The notes beneath the pieces are model-generated. The model ran no database searches and had not been told where the DNA came from. It saw nothing but the letters and a program-made list of their open reading frames with translations. DNA of 64,000 nucleotides from assembly GCF_020567425.1 (NCBI RefSeq), contig NZ_JAJCVJ010000004.1:115492-179491 (forward strand). Direction: 5' to 3'. This DNA comes from Salinirubrum litoreum (lineage in GTDB: Archaea > Halobacteriota > Halobacteria > Halobacteriales > Haloferacaceae). Position numbers and translations under genes: made by a program. Shown here in pieces: positions 51,506 through 61,250 of this stretch (the first letter of the stretch is position 1; each line of letters begins with the position of its first letter).

Positions 51506-52927
51506 TCAGCGTGCCGGTTCGACGTTCAGATTCGAGTGGAGCAGGTTCTGGGGGTCGTACTCCGCCTTCAGTTCGGCGAGTCGGTCGTAGTTCTCGCCGT
51601 AGGCCATCCGGGCGCGCTCCTCGCCGGTCACGAAGCCGGGGAAGCCGGGGTAGAACCCCTCGATCGTCGCCGGCGACTCGCGGAGGTCGTGCCAGACCGA
51701 CTCGGCCCACGAGAGGTGTGCCTCGTCGTCTGCGGGGTCGCGCCACCCGGCGTCGATGCTGACGAGGTACTCGGCCTCACGCCACCCGTAGGCGGTCTCG
51801 TCGCCCGCTACGTCGCCGACAGCGCCGCCCATGTGCCAGAGCGTCAGCCCGGCTTCGGGACCGGGGCTGGTCACCCCACCCTCGGCGATGCGGTCGATCA
51901 GGTCGTCCGACAGTTCCGTGGCGTACAGCGAGTGCCAGGAGTAGCGGTTCCCGGTCGGGAACAGTTCGGTCGCGACCTCGTGGAGCGCGAGCAAGGGCAT
52001 CGTCGCGCTCATGTCCATCGCGGGCTCGCCGACCTCGCGCAGGGGCCGGAGGATCTCCTCGCCTTCTGCGGGATCGCCCGCGTAGACCGCGTAGTACATC
52101 ACGATCGGTGCGCCGTGCTGTTCGACCGGGACGAACGGGAGCGGCGGTACCGCCGTCGTGATCGCCATCGAAGTCACTTCGTCGGGCGCGTCGGCGACGT
52201 ACTCGCGGTACTTGCGGTAGAGGTCGGCCGTCGTCGCCGCGTCGGGGGCGGGGAACGCGACCTGCGCGACCGCGACCTCGGGACCGAGGTCGAAGGCGTC
52301 GAACTCGAAGCTCGTGACGACACCGACGTTCGCGCCGCCGCCGCGCACGCCCCAGAACAGGTCCGGGTGTTCGTCGGCGCTGACGGTCACTATGTCGCCG
52401 TCGACCGTGACGAGTTCGACCGACCGGAGGCCGTCGATACCGAGGCCGCGTGCCCGGCGAAGCCAGCCGATAGCGCCGGCGAGCGTCGAACCGGCGATGC
52501 CGTTGTGCGCGGCACTGCCGCAGACGATGGCGAGTCCGTGTTCCTGTGTCGCCGAGAGTACGTCGCTGACACGCGCCCCGGCACCGACACGAACCGTCTT
52601 CGCGTCGGGGTCGACAGCGACGTCGGTCAGGTTCGAGAGGTCGATCACGACGCCGTCGTCGACCAGCGCGCTCCCGGTGACGTGGTGACCGCCGCCCCGG
52701 ACGGCGATCTCACGGTTCTGCTCGCGGGCGAACCGGAGGACGGTTCGCACGTCCTCGGGCGACGCGACGCGGACGATCGCCGCCGGGAACCGGTCGATGC
52801 GCCCGTTCCAGAGCGCGCGGGCTTCGTGGTAGGTCTCGTCGTCCGGGAGGATAACCTCGCCGTGGACCTTCGCTCGGAGATCGCCGACGACCGACTGCTC
52901 GAATGGGGTAGTGAAGGTGGATGCCAT
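51506..52927 (-). CDS. FAD-linked (berberine-bridge/BBE-type) oxidoreductase
   Basis: 473 residues. FAD_binding_4 domain with RGGGHHVTGSALVDDGVVID (His for 8-alpha FAD attachment), GAIGWLRRARGLGIDGLRSV and FWGVRGGGANVGVVTSFEF; the C-terminus AEYDPQNLLHSNLNVEPAR is the BBE signature. Such enzymes oxidise sugars or alcohols with O2. The substrate is unknown. The ATG at 52927 is preferred; GTG at 52936 is possible. Its upstream region has a flanking inverted repeat. Confidence 0.88.
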   Translation of the reverse strand: MASTFTTPFEQSVVGDLRAKVHGEVILPDDETYHEARALWNGRIDRFPAAIVRVASPEDVRTVLRFAREQNREIAVRGGGHHVTGSALVDDGVVIDLSNLTDVAVDPDAKTVRVGAGARVSDVLSATQEHGLAIVCGSAAHNGIAGSTLAGAIGWLRRARGLGIDGLRSVELVTVDGDIVTVSADEHPDLFWGVRGGGANVGVVTSFEFDAFDLGPEVAVAQVAFPAPDAATTADLYRKYREYVADAPDEVTSMAITTAVPPLPFVPVEQHGAPIVMYYAVYAGDPAEGEEILRPLREVGEPAMDMSATMPLLALHEVATELFPTGNRYSWHSLYATELSDDLIDRIAEGGVTSPGPEAGLTLWHMGGAVGDVAGDETAYGWREAEYLVSIDAGWRDPADDEAHLSWAESVWHDLRESPATIEGFYPGFPGFVTGEERARMAYGENYDRLAELKAEYDPQNLLHSNLNVEPAR

Positions 52928-52954
52928 GCTGAACACGACGCTCGGGTGTCCGAA

Positions 52955-53002
52955 GTGTCACCCACTACGACGACGCGTCGAGTAATAAATTCGCAGTGAC
53001 AC
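52955..53002 (-). promoter_or_regulatory. Promoter of the FAD oxidoreductase gene with flanking inverted repeat
   Basis: GTGTCAC (52955-52961) and GTGACAC (52996-53002) form exact 7-base arms either side of the TATA-like TTTATTA (52983-52989, minus strand). A palindrome CGACGCGTCG lies at 52971-52980. Layout resembles that of crtB but the arms differ. Confidence 0.45.
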
Positions 53003-53068
53003 GCGCTACACTGTAGAATCGAGTAGCCTGTACGTATCTCGGAATGATTCGGTAACCGGCTCGGGATC

Positions 53069-54172
53069 TCACGCGCCCCGCGCGTCGGCCAGTGTGAACA
53101 GCGGGTCCACGTCCGCGACCGCGTAGTGTCGCAGGAGTTCTCGGAGGGCGCGTGCCTCCGGGTCGTCACCCGCACCGTCGGCCACCAGCGAGAGGTAGCG
53201 GTCGCCGAACCCCGGCACGTCACCGCCGCGAACGCGCGGGTCGTCGAGGTCCCAGTCGTCCGGGTAGCGCCCGGCCTCGCGCTGTTCTCCGCGCCAGTCG
53301 GTCGGATCGAGGGAGTGCCGGTAGACGTCCCAGTAGGTCGCCCTGCTGTCGGTGGCGTCCGCGAGGCTCCCGCGCTCGTACAGGTCGGTGTGGTCGAGCG
53401 CCCCCGGTCCGTCGCTCGTCCCGAACAGTCGGACGACGCACTTGACGGTCTCGGACCACAGGTCGGAGGCGTCGGCGATCAGGTCGATCCGGGTCCGGAG
53501 GTGCGGCAGATCGAAGCCGCTCCCGTTGTAGGTCAACAGTCGGGCCGGGTCGCGGGCTTCGATCCAGTCACAGAGGTCGGCGTACAGTTGGAGTTCCGAC
53601 CGGTCGTCCGTGCCCTCGCGGAACAGCACCTCGGTCTCGACGTGACCGCCGGGTCGGTCCCGGTAGCCGACTGCGACACACAGCAGTTCCAGCGTCGAAG
53701 AGTCGTCGAGGTCGACTTCGGACTCCGGAACGGCCGACACCGTCTCGATGTCCAGCGCGAGGGTGCCGCCGTCCGTCGCAGTGTCGGCACCGGCGGTGGG
53801 CTGTGTGGCGTCACCGACGGACTGCGTCTCGGCGTCGGTCGAGTCGGCCGCGAGCACCGGAGCCACCTCGGGACTCGGGTCGGGCACCGCGTCGACGGAC
53901 AGTTTCCCGAAGTTCGACCGGAGTTCGAGTCGGTCCTTTCGCTCGTAGTAGTTGCCCGAGGCGCGCCGGAGGACGTACCAGTTGCCGGGCGTGAACTGGT
54001 ACTCCGGGTTCGATTCGAAGACGGTCAGTGGGATCGAGTTGCCGAGTCGGTCGACGGTCCGGACGAGACTGTCGATCTTGCCACGACCGTCGTTCACCTC
54101 CTCGACGCGGACGAGGATGTCTATCTCCACGTCCTGTTCGATGTCGTCGCGCGTGGCGCTCGGATACTCCAT
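53069..54172 (-). CDS. RNase H-like (DnaQ-type) 3'-5' exonuclease domain protein
   Basis: 367 residues. The N-terminal ~90 form an OB-like nucleic-acid-binding region (EIDILVRVEEVNDGRGKIDS, FTPGNWYVLRRASG). After a Thr/Ala/Asp linker comes an exonuclease domain as in family-B polymerases: LALDIETVSAVPE (ExoI), LLTYNGSGFDLPHLRTRIDL (ExoII), LRELLRHYAVADVDPLF (ExoIII-like). No polymerase domain follows. It may be a stand-alone proofreading or repair nuclease. Start follows the family-like MEYPSATRDDIEQDVEID. Confidence 0.82.
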   Translation of the reverse strand: MEYPSATRDDIEQDVEIDILVRVEEVNDGRGKIDSLVRTVDRLGNSIPLTVFESNPEYQFTPGNWYVLRRASGNYYERKDRLELRSNFGKLSVDAVPDPSPEVAPVLAADSTDAETQSVGDATQPTAGADTATDGGTLALDIETVSAVPESEVDLDDSSTLELLCVAVGYRDRPGGHVETEVLFREGTDDRSELQLYADLCDWIEARDPARLLTYNGSGFDLPHLRTRIDLIADASDLWSETVKCVVRLFGTSDGPGALDHTDLYERGSLADATDSRATYWDVYRHSLDPTDWRGEQREAGRYPDDWDLDDPRVRGGDVPGFGDRYLSLVADGAGDDPEARALRELLRHYAVADVDPLFTLADARGA

Positions 54173-54298
54173 GCGCGACCGACTCGGCACCGCTCGGTAA
54201 CTAGCTGCTGGTCTCTCGTCTCACGCGAAGTCGTGGCTGGCACGCGCCGAACCGGACGAACGCGACACACCGGGTGCCGTGGGAGTGTCACTGCCCCC

Positions 54299-54499
54299 TC
54301 ACCGTGGCGGTTTCACCGCCTCCTCCTCGTCCAGAATCCGCCCCCAGTGGATCGCCAGCGCGCCGGCCATCACCGCCAGTCCGACCGAGAGCGTGAAGGC
54401 GACGAGCCACGGAGTCCGCATCGCCGCCCCGACACCGATGCCGTAGCCCGCGGCTGCGCCGACGACCAACCCCACCAGCGCGACCCTGTTCGTCTGCAT
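54299..54499 (-). CDS. Small membrane protein, hypothetical
   Basis: 66 residues with two hydrophobic helices (RVALVGLVVGAAAGYGIGVG and PWLVAFTLSVGLAVMAGALA) and a charged tail (WGRILDEEEAVKPPR). ATG at 54499; a TTG two codons upstream is an alternative. Composition is protein-like. Function unknown. Confidence 0.6.
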   Translation of the reverse strand: MQTNRVALVGLVVGAAAGYGIGVGAAMRTPWLVAFTLSVGLAVMAGALAIHWGRILDEEEAVKPPR

Positions 54500-54559
54500 C
54501 GACAACCACTGCGGGCTACGGTAGCAAGTAACTTGCCCGCGAGACGGGGTGTCCCTTGC

Positions 54560-55777
54560 TCACGAGTCGTCGACCAACAGCGTGTTCAGCGCGTCCCGGA
54601 CGACCAGCACCTCGCTTCCGGGTTCCACCGCGTCCGCGACCGACTCGGCGGGGTGCAGCAGACAGTCCGACACCACCTCGGGCGACTCGCTGTTCGTGAT
54701 CCACGCCTCGTGATCTCGGAGCGCCCGGGCGACGACGAACGCTCGCTGGGCACCCGGTTCGTAGCCAGCGCGCATCTCCTCGTACAACGCCGCCGCGCTC
54801 TCGGCCGAGGCGAGTCGCTCGGCGAACCGACGTTCGCCGGCACCCTCGCCGGCACCCTCCTGCAGACGTGCCGGCACGACCACCCGCCCCCCGGGGCGGA
54901 GCGGGTTTCGGTCGCCGAGCACGAGGTAGGTAATCGCCCGCGTCGTCTGGTAGAGGTTCGCGTCCTTCGGCGCGCCGACGCCCGCGACGACGGCGTCGTA
55001 GTCGGTCGAGACCGGCACCGAGAGTGCGTCTCTGGCGATGTCGGCGAGGTCGCGCACTACGTCGCGTGGGCGGCCCGCACTCGCACCGAGGAAGCCGTCC
55101 GGTCCCTTCGTGACGTTCAGACAGAAGTCGAGTCCCGCGAGGTCACCTGCCCGGTCGAGTGTCTCTCGGAAGGGGTTGTCGGCGATGCCGCCGAGTCGGA
55201 CACCTTCGCGTGAGAGCAGTTCGGGACCGTGGGTGTACCGGATCAGCGACTCGCCGCCCGCGCCGATCACGACCGTCTTCGCGCCGCCGGAGAAGCCGGC
55301 GTACTGGTGCGGTTCGACCATCCCGGTCGAGAGGACGGTGTCAGCCCCGGCGACCCGGCTATTCAGTTCGATCTCGCACCCTTCGATCTCTCCGACGACC
55401 ACCGTGTCGCCCGGATCGTGGTTCACCGCGAGGTCGGCGTACTCGCCCAGTCCCGCCTCGATCTCGGCGTCGGTCATCGGTCGGTGCAGTCCGAGACCGA
55501 GCACGACCGTCACCTGTTCGCGGGCGACCGGTAGACGGGAGAGCATCGCGTCGAGCAGCACGCCGTCGGGGGTCGCGCGAGTCACGTCGGTCACGACGAC
55601 GGCCACCTCGTCGTCCGGAGCCACGAGGTCTCCGAGCGCCGGGCCGTGGGGGTCGTCCAGCGCGCGCTCGGCGGCTTCTCGGGGAGTGACGACCGGCCCG
55701 CCCGGTGGCTCGGCGACCGTCACCTCACAGTCCGGGAGCGAGACCGGAACCGTCCCCTCGCCCAGCGGGAGTTCCAT
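54560..55777 (-). CDS. larA: LarA-family (nickel-pincer lactate racemase-like) protein
   Basis: 405 residues resembling LarA. VVLGLGLHRPMTDAEIE contains the catalytic-His region, and STGMVEPHQYAGFSGGAKTVV contains the His/Lys that bind the pincer cofactor. The family racemises lactate or other 2-hydroxy acids using a nickel-pincer nucleotide. Cofactor genes larB, larC and larE are not in the window. The substrate may differ from lactate. Confidence 0.85.
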   Translation of the reverse strand: MELPLGEGTVPVSLPDCEVTVAEPPGGPVVTPREAAERALDDPHGPALGDLVAPDDEVAVVVTDVTRATPDGVLLDAMLSRLPVAREQVTVVLGLGLHRPMTDAEIEAGLGEYADLAVNHDPGDTVVVGEIEGCEIELNSRVAGADTVLSTGMVEPHQYAGFSGGAKTVVIGAGGESLIRYTHGPELLSREGVRLGGIADNPFRETLDRAGDLAGLDFCLNVTKGPDGFLGASAGRPRDVVRDLADIARDALSVPVSTDYDAVVAGVGAPKDANLYQTTRAITYLVLGDRNPLRPGGRVVVPARLQEGAGEGAGERRFAERLASAESAAALYEEMRAGYEPGAQRAFVVARALRDHEAWITNSESPEVVSDCLLHPAESVADAVEPGSEVLVVRDALNTLLVDDS

Positions 55778-55854
55778 ACCGGGTCGTCGGGTCGATTCGG
55801 CGAAAAGCTTCGGCTTCGCGGGAGGCTCACCGGGTGGCGCGGTCGGCCGTCGTC

Positions 55855-56337
55855 TCAGACCTCGTACTCCGGGAAGCTGGCGAACCGGCCGTAGAGCGCC
55901 CCCAGCACCCCGCCGTAGACGACGTGCGAGAGCAGTCCGACGACGAGGAACGCGAGTAGCAGCAGCCCAGTCTGTCCCGTGAAGAAGGCGATCGACCACC
56001 CGCTCCAGACGATGCCGGCGAAGACGATCCCCTTCTGGGTCGTCGTGCGCCCCGGCATGAACATCGCCAGCGCGACGAACAGCAGCGGCAGGGTCGTCAT
56101 CCCGCCGCCGACGAAGATGAACAACCCGAGGGAGAGACTCGGCCCCAGGCCGACGATCGTCGCCAGTCCCTCGAAGGCGGTCGGCGAGATGATCCCGAGG
56201 ACCCACGCGACCGCGAGGACTGGACTCATGGCGACCGTGCCGAGGAATCCGGCACCTACCGCCGTGACGATCTCTCTGACGCCGATGCCGCCGGTCTCCT
56301 GTACGGTGGTCGTCGCGTGTTCTGCACTATTAGCCAT
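55855..56337 (-). CDS. DUF6789-type membrane protein
   Basis: 160 residues with about four helices and conserved Gly/Met-rich loops (AGFLGTVAMSPVLAVAWVLG, GLLSHVVYGGVLGALYG). Resembles the haloarchaeal DUF6789 family (recalled), of which some members neighbour respiratory oxidase genes. ATTTTTGC about 30 bases upstream of the ATG gives a leaderless start. Confidence 0.78.
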   Translation of the reverse strand: MANSAEHATTTVQETGGIGVREIVTAVGAGFLGTVAMSPVLAVAWVLGIISPTAFEGLATIVGLGPSLSLGLFIFVGGGMTTLPLLFVALAMFMPGRTTTQKGIVFAGIVWSGWSIAFFTGQTGLLLLAFLVVGLLSHVVYGGVLGALYGRFASFPEYEV

Positions 56338-56445
56338 GATGGATTCGACGGGCCGCGAGAGCAAAAATCTTGGTGCGTGTTGGCACGGTTCACTGTCGTC
56401 GCCGATCGGTAGCGGGGCTCACCGGGGGGAATTCACCGGCGAGAC

Positions 56446-59112
56446 TCACCGACGCGCCCAGTCGAGCAGGCGTGCGTAGAACGGCTCCGAGGCGAGCGCC
56501 CCGGCGTCACCGACGAGCACCAGTGCGCGTTTCGCGCGCGTCAGCGCGACGTTCACCCGGCGGTAGTCCTCGAAGATGGGGCCGTCGAGGTCGCCGGTGG
56601 CGACGAACGAGACGACGATGACCTCCTCGCTCGATCCCTGGAAGCGGTCCACGGTGTCGACCGTCACGTCGGTTCGGCGACCGATCTCGGCGACCTGCGC
56701 CCGGAAGGGGGCGATGACGCCGATGTCCTCGGCCGGGACACCTGCCGACTGGACGGCGTCGACGATCTCGGCGACGCGATCTGCCTCCCGGGGGTTCGTG
56801 TTCCCCTCTCTGCGACCGTCGGGGTCGACGAACGAGACCGGGTTCCGGATCTCGGCCGGCAGGTCGGCGGGATCGACGCCGATGTCCCGCAGGTGTCGTC
56901 CCGCCACCTCGCCCGACGCGGGCTTGAGCGCGCCGTCGTAGAACTCCCGCGAGGAGAACGCCTGAATCCGCTGGCTCATGCGGTACTGGCGGTCGAGCAT
57001 GACGCCCGCCTCCGGCGACTGGTCGATCAGGCGCTCGAACAGCGAGGTCTGGAGGTCGTTCTCGGCGCGGACGACCGGCGGGAGCTGTTCGTGGTCGCCG
57101 ACGAGGACGAACCGATCCGCGCGGTTGATGGCGGCCAGCGTCGCGGGTTCGGTCAGTTGGGAGGCTTCGTCGACCAGCGCCACGTCGAACTGCTGTTCGC
57201 GCATCACCCGCGAGCCACAGGAGGCGGTCGTCGCCGCGACGACCGGTGCCTGCTGGAGTTCCGCGGCGCGGTCGTTCGGTCGTCCCTCGGTCTCGAGGCG
57301 GATGTCGAGCATGTCCTCGCGGACGCCGGTCTCGGTGCCGACCCGGACGACGTCGCTCTCCTCCCGCCCCGCGCCGAGTCCCTGGTCGCGGATCGCCTCC
57401 AAGGCGTTGTCCACCGCCCGGTTCGTGAACGCCGAGACGAGGACCCGGTCGCCCTGCTCGACGAGTGCCCGGACGGTTCGGGCGATGGTGTACGTCTTGC
57501 CCGTGCCCGGCGGCCCGTGGACCAGCGCGAAGTCCTCGGCGTTCACGGCACGGTTCACGGCGTCGTTCTGTGCCTCGTTGTTGTCGATGTAGGTCTCGGC
57601 GTCGTCGCGGAACTCGGGGTCCCGGCGGCCGAACAGCACGTCCTTCCTGTCGGGGTCGGCCTTCAGCAGGGAGTCGTGCAGCGCGGTCAACATCCGGTCG
57701 ACCGAGATCTCGGAGGGGTAGACGTCGAGTCGGCAGAGGTCGACCGGTTCGTCGGCGGTGACGACGACCTCCTCGCCCAACTGCCGGATGCGGACGAGTT
57801 CCGAGTGGCCCGTCACGGGATCGCCGTCGCTCGCCATCGCCACGTCGCCCTCCCGGAGTTTGGACACCGCGTCGCCGGGCTTGCGGGCGCGGAGTTCCCA
57901 GCGTTCGCCGTCGATCTGTCGCTGACCCGTCGGTTCGAGGTCGATCAGCGCCCGGTCGTCGTCTGCTCGTTCTTCTGGGGTTTGCTCCCAGAGTTTGCGG
58001 TACTCGGCGTGGGTCTCTCGGCGTTCCTCCTCGATGGCGCGGTAGAACCGGTCGAAGTACTCGCGTTCCTCGTCTGGGAGTGGCGTCCCGACCTGCCCGG
58101 CTTTCGACTCCTGATCGAGGCGACCCGAGACGACCATGCAGGTGTCCTGTTCGAAGCAGTACTCGCACTTGGCGTCGGCCTCGAAGCCCGTCGGCACAGA
58201 GGCGTCGAACTCCATCGCCGCGATCTCGTTGCGTTGGCGGACGACGAAGTTCAGGAGACCGTCCCCGACCGAGAACTCCTTCGCGGGTGCGAGGTCACCG
58301 GACTGTTCGTTCCTGTCGAGGGCGGTGTTCTTGGTGTAGAGGAGCGTGCCGGTGTTCACCGGAACGCCGCGTTCTCTGAGCATCAGCGCGTAGCAGACCG
58401 CCTGAATCTTGTCCTGGAAGCGCGGTTCGCGGTTGGTGTTCTTGCCGGTCTTCAGTTCGACGGGCATCCCGCGCCGGAGGGCGTCGGCCCGGCCCTTCAG
58501 CCCGTACGTCGGCGAGATGAGCGTGTACTCCGAGCGCCACGCGTCTTCCTCAGTTAGCGTGCCCTGTTGGAGCCACCCTTCGATGGCGGCGGCGTTCCGG
58601 CGGACCTCGTTCTCGACTTCGTCCTGCTCGTACCCCAGCAGGCCCAGTTCGAGACCGGCCTCGGCCACCCGGTTCTGCACGCTGTCTTCGAGATCCAGCC
58701 CTCGCAGGAGGTCGCCGAACACTTCGTGGACGACGGTCCCCTTCACCACCGGGTAGTTCAGCGGGATGCCGGAGAGTTTGTTGAGGTAGTACATCCGGGG
58801 ACACTGTACCCACGACCGGACGGCCGTCACGTCCACGAGGAAGCCCGGTTCGAGGACGACGTGGGTGTCGCTCCCGGTGCTGTAGGTGGTCTCGCCGCGG
58901 AACTCGTCCTCTTCGGGGTCGGTGACGAGCAGTTCCATCCCCGGTTCGGCGTGCTCGGCGGTGTGTGTCCACTTGCCCCAGAGCGTGACGGTGACCGGGT
59001 CGCCCCGCCCGTCGTCGGGTCGTATCGTGATCTCCGCGAGCGACCGTTCGCCGTACTGCGTCTCGACGGTCTTCTCCGCTTCGACCGCGACGATGACTCC
59101 CCTGAGCGTCAC
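56446..59112 (-). CDS. Dna2-like nuclease-helicase (Cas4/RecB-type nuclease + SF1 helicase)
   Basis: 888 residues from GTG. An OB-like N-terminus is followed by a PD-(D/E)xK nuclease with Fe-S cysteines CPRMYY (~104) and CEYCFEQDTC (~310), GRADALRRG and VELKTGKN. The helicase has motif I GPPGTGKTYTIA, motif II VDEASQL, motif III VGDHEQLPP and motif VI VALTRAKRAL. It would process flaps and DNA ends in replication and repair. Both activities appear intact. Confidence 0.9.
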   Translation of the reverse strand: MTLRGVIVAVEAEKTVETQYGERSLAEITIRPDDGRGDPVTVTLWGKWTHTAEHAEPGMELLVTDPEEDEFRGETTYSTGSDTHVVLEPGFLVDVTAVRSWVQCPRMYYLNKLSGIPLNYPVVKGTVVHEVFGDLLRGLDLEDSVQNRVAEAGLELGLLGYEQDEVENEVRRNAAAIEGWLQQGTLTEEDAWRSEYTLISPTYGLKGRADALRRGMPVELKTGKNTNREPRFQDKIQAVCYALMLRERGVPVNTGTLLYTKNTALDRNEQSGDLAPAKEFSVGDGLLNFVVRQRNEIAAMEFDASVPTGFEADAKCEYCFEQDTCMVVSGRLDQESKAGQVGTPLPDEEREYFDRFYRAIEEERRETHAEYRKLWEQTPEERADDDRALIDLEPTGQRQIDGERWELRARKPGDAVSKLREGDVAMASDGDPVTGHSELVRIRQLGEEVVVTADEPVDLCRLDVYPSEISVDRMLTALHDSLLKADPDRKDVLFGRRDPEFRDDAETYIDNNEAQNDAVNRAVNAEDFALVHGPPGTGKTYTIARTVRALVEQGDRVLVSAFTNRAVDNALEAIRDQGLGAGREESDVVRVGTETGVREDMLDIRLETEGRPNDRAAELQQAPVVAATTASCGSRVMREQQFDVALVDEASQLTEPATLAAINRADRFVLVGDHEQLPPVVRAENDLQTSLFERLIDQSPEAGVMLDRQYRMSQRIQAFSSREFYDGALKPASGEVAGRHLRDIGVDPADLPAEIRNPVSFVDPDGRREGNTNPREADRVAEIVDAVQSAGVPAEDIGVIAPFRAQVAEIGRRTDVTVDTVDRFQGSSEEVIVVSFVATGDLDGPIFEDYRRVNVALTRAKRALVLVGDAGALASEPFYARLLDWARR

Positions 59113-59232
59113 TGTGGTATCCGAACGCGGCCGGGCGAAAAACGCTGTCGGTACTTCCGGTCGTCGACCGATCTGGCCGAGTCGGCTGTGACCGCTCCAC
59201 CAGAGTACGGGTCGAACCCCGCCCCCCCGAGT

Positions 59233-60960
59233 TCACCCGCGAATCTGTGCGAACTTCGACAGGTCGACGCCGGCGACGTCCGACACCGACTCGTGGGGTC
59301 GCCCGACCACGATGTCGCCCGCCGTGGACTGGCCCACGCCCGGAATCGCCTGCAGTTCGTCCATCGACGCCTCGTTCGGGTCGAGGGGGTACGGGACCGC
59401 CGTCACCGACCGGAAGCCGTGGTCCACGACCGCCACGTCGACGGCACGGCCGAGTTCACGCTCACCCGGGATGCCGACCAGCAGTGGGTACGTCCCCAGT
59501 TGCCGGCCGAAGGTCGTCCCCTCGTCGTGGTACTCGAGGTGGACGTTCGGGAGGACCGTCCCCGGTGGAACGACCCGGCGGAGCATCGGCCGGTCGATCT
59601 CCTCGCGCACCTCGCGTTTGTACTCCTTGAACAACTGTTTGTGATCCCGGGCGATCTGTGCGCCGGTCTCGGCCATCTCCGTCCCGTCGAAGGCCATCAC
59701 CTGCCGGATGTTGATCCGGCGGAGCATCAGTCCCGCGTCGTACACCGACTGGAGGAACTCCTTGTTGTGCGTGAACGTCTCCTCGCGTTCACCCTGTAGG
59801 CCGTGGACGAGGTTGATCCCCGGCAGCAGTTTCGGCAGTCGCGTCGGGTCGGCGTCGGTCGGCGGCACCTCCCCCGCCGCGAGGGCCTCGCGGTGCGCGT
59901 CGCGGTCTTCGCCGGGTCGCCACCCTGCTTCCTCGTTGACGATGCGGACCGCCTCCAGACACTCCTCGGCGGTGACGAGCAGGTTGTTCTGCTCCTGGAC
60001 GAGGGGGTCGGCGGATTCGAGGCCGAACGCGGCCGTATCGCCCGGCGTGTTGTGCTCGGCGATGATGCGGATGCCCTCCCGCGACTTCTCGGGGTAGTCG
60101 GTGATGGTCACCGGGTTCATGTTGTCCAGATGGAGCGTCCCGAGGTCGGGCGCGACCTCGCGGATGCCGCCGTACAGTCGCCGGAGTGCGTCGGGGTTGG
60201 GCGCTTCGCCGTCCCCGCCGAACGCGAGGATGTCCGCCTGTCGCCCGATCCGGAAGTGGCGCAGGCCCGACTCGTACAACCCTTCGACTTCCCGGACGAC
60301 CGACTCGGCGGTGCGGAACGCCGGGTTGCCGTACAGCGGTTCCGTGCAGAACGAACACCGGTAGGCACAGCCACGGGAGGTCTCCAGTTCGGCGATCAGA
60401 TACTCGGGGTGGTTCGGGTGCTGTTCGACGACGAACGAGCCCTTCTCGGCCCAGCGGTCCAGTTCGTCGTTGTCCCGCATCCGGTCGCCGAACCCCTCCA
60501 GTCCGGAGTCCACCAGATCGAAAGCGGCGGCCTCGACGTCTCCCTTCGCCACGAAGTCGTAGTCGAGGTCTTTCCGCTCCATGTCCTGCGCGCCGGCGTT
60601 CTCCTCGCCGACGCCGAACCGGATCGGCCCGCCGAGCAGGGTGGTGCCGTCGGCGGTCCACGCGAGTTCCTTCACCTCGTCTGGTTCGGCGGGCGTCCCG
60701 CCGACGTACTTGCCGGGGACCGTCATGCCGCCGACGTAGATCATCAGGTCGGCGTCGGCCACGTCGGCCCACTTCCGGCGCTCGTCGCGTAGTTCGTCGA
60801 TGGTGTGGTACGTCACTCGGTCGGCCGGCACGCCGGCGTCGACCAGCGCACCCGCCGTGAAGCGCGGGTACGTGGAGATGTACGGCGGGACGCCGAAGTG
60901 TGCCGGTTCGTCCACGTACCCGTCCACGATGGTCACCGAGAGGTCGGACGGGTCTGTCAT
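59233..60960 (-). CDS. Radical SAM protein with B12-binding-like N-terminus and C-terminal HhH
   Basis: 575 residues. The radical-SAM cluster motif is SRGCAYRCSFCTEP (CxxxCxxC, ~residue 200). The N-terminal ~170 residues resemble a cobalamin/Rossmann-type domain without an obvious His ligand. The C-terminus (MDELQAIPGVGQSTAGDIVV) is a helix-hairpin-helix, suggesting nucleic-acid binding. The reaction is unknown; archaeal relatives are plain radical SAM proteins. Start at ATG 60960. Confidence 0.85.
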   Translation of the reverse strand: MTDPSDLSVTIVDGYVDEPAHFGVPPYISTYPRFTAGALVDAGVPADRVTYHTIDELRDERRKWADVADADLMIYVGGMTVPGKYVGGTPAEPDEVKELAWTADGTTLLGGPIRFGVGEENAGAQDMERKDLDYDFVAKGDVEAAAFDLVDSGLEGFGDRMRDNDELDRWAEKGSFVVEQHPNHPEYLIAELETSRGCAYRCSFCTEPLYGNPAFRTAESVVREVEGLYESGLRHFRIGRQADILAFGGDGEAPNPDALRRLYGGIREVAPDLGTLHLDNMNPVTITDYPEKSREGIRIIAEHNTPGDTAAFGLESADPLVQEQNNLLVTAEECLEAVRIVNEEAGWRPGEDRDAHREALAAGEVPPTDADPTRLPKLLPGINLVHGLQGEREETFTHNKEFLQSVYDAGLMLRRINIRQVMAFDGTEMAETGAQIARDHKQLFKEYKREVREEIDRPMLRRVVPPGTVLPNVHLEYHDEGTTFGRQLGTYPLLVGIPGERELGRAVDVAVVDHGFRSVTAVPYPLDPNEASMDELQAIPGVGQSTAGDIVVGRPHESVSDVAGVDLSKFAQIRG

Positions 60961-61094
60961 GCGACGGGCTTGGCGGTCGAGGTGGTAAAGCGGTGCGGTT
61001 CGACGGTCGCCACTGCACACACTGTGAGCGCCGGGTGCCTGCACGCCTGGCCGACCCCGCGTCACTTATCAGCCTCGCCGCACTATCTACGTCC

Positions 61095-61250
61095 ATGCCA
61101 GCCACGCTCGAAGTCAGGTGTACCGACGCCGACTGCGAACTGGATATGTTCGAACTCCACTACACGTACGACATGCCGGACGAGGTGGGCGTCGCGGACT
61201 TCGTCTGCCCGTACTGTCGCGGCAGCGATCTGGAGGAAATCGAGCTATGA
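61095..61250 (+). CDS. Small zinc-ribbon protein (DUF7559-like)
   Basis: 51 residues with CTDADC near the N-terminus and CPYC near the C-terminus, a compact zinc ribbon (VRCTDADCELDMFELHYTYD). Overlaps the Hsp20 gene by 4 bases (ATGA), so the two are translated together. Role unknown. Confidence 0.78.
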   Translation: MPATLEVRCTDADCELDMFELHYTYDMPDEVGVADFVCPYCRGSDLEEIEL

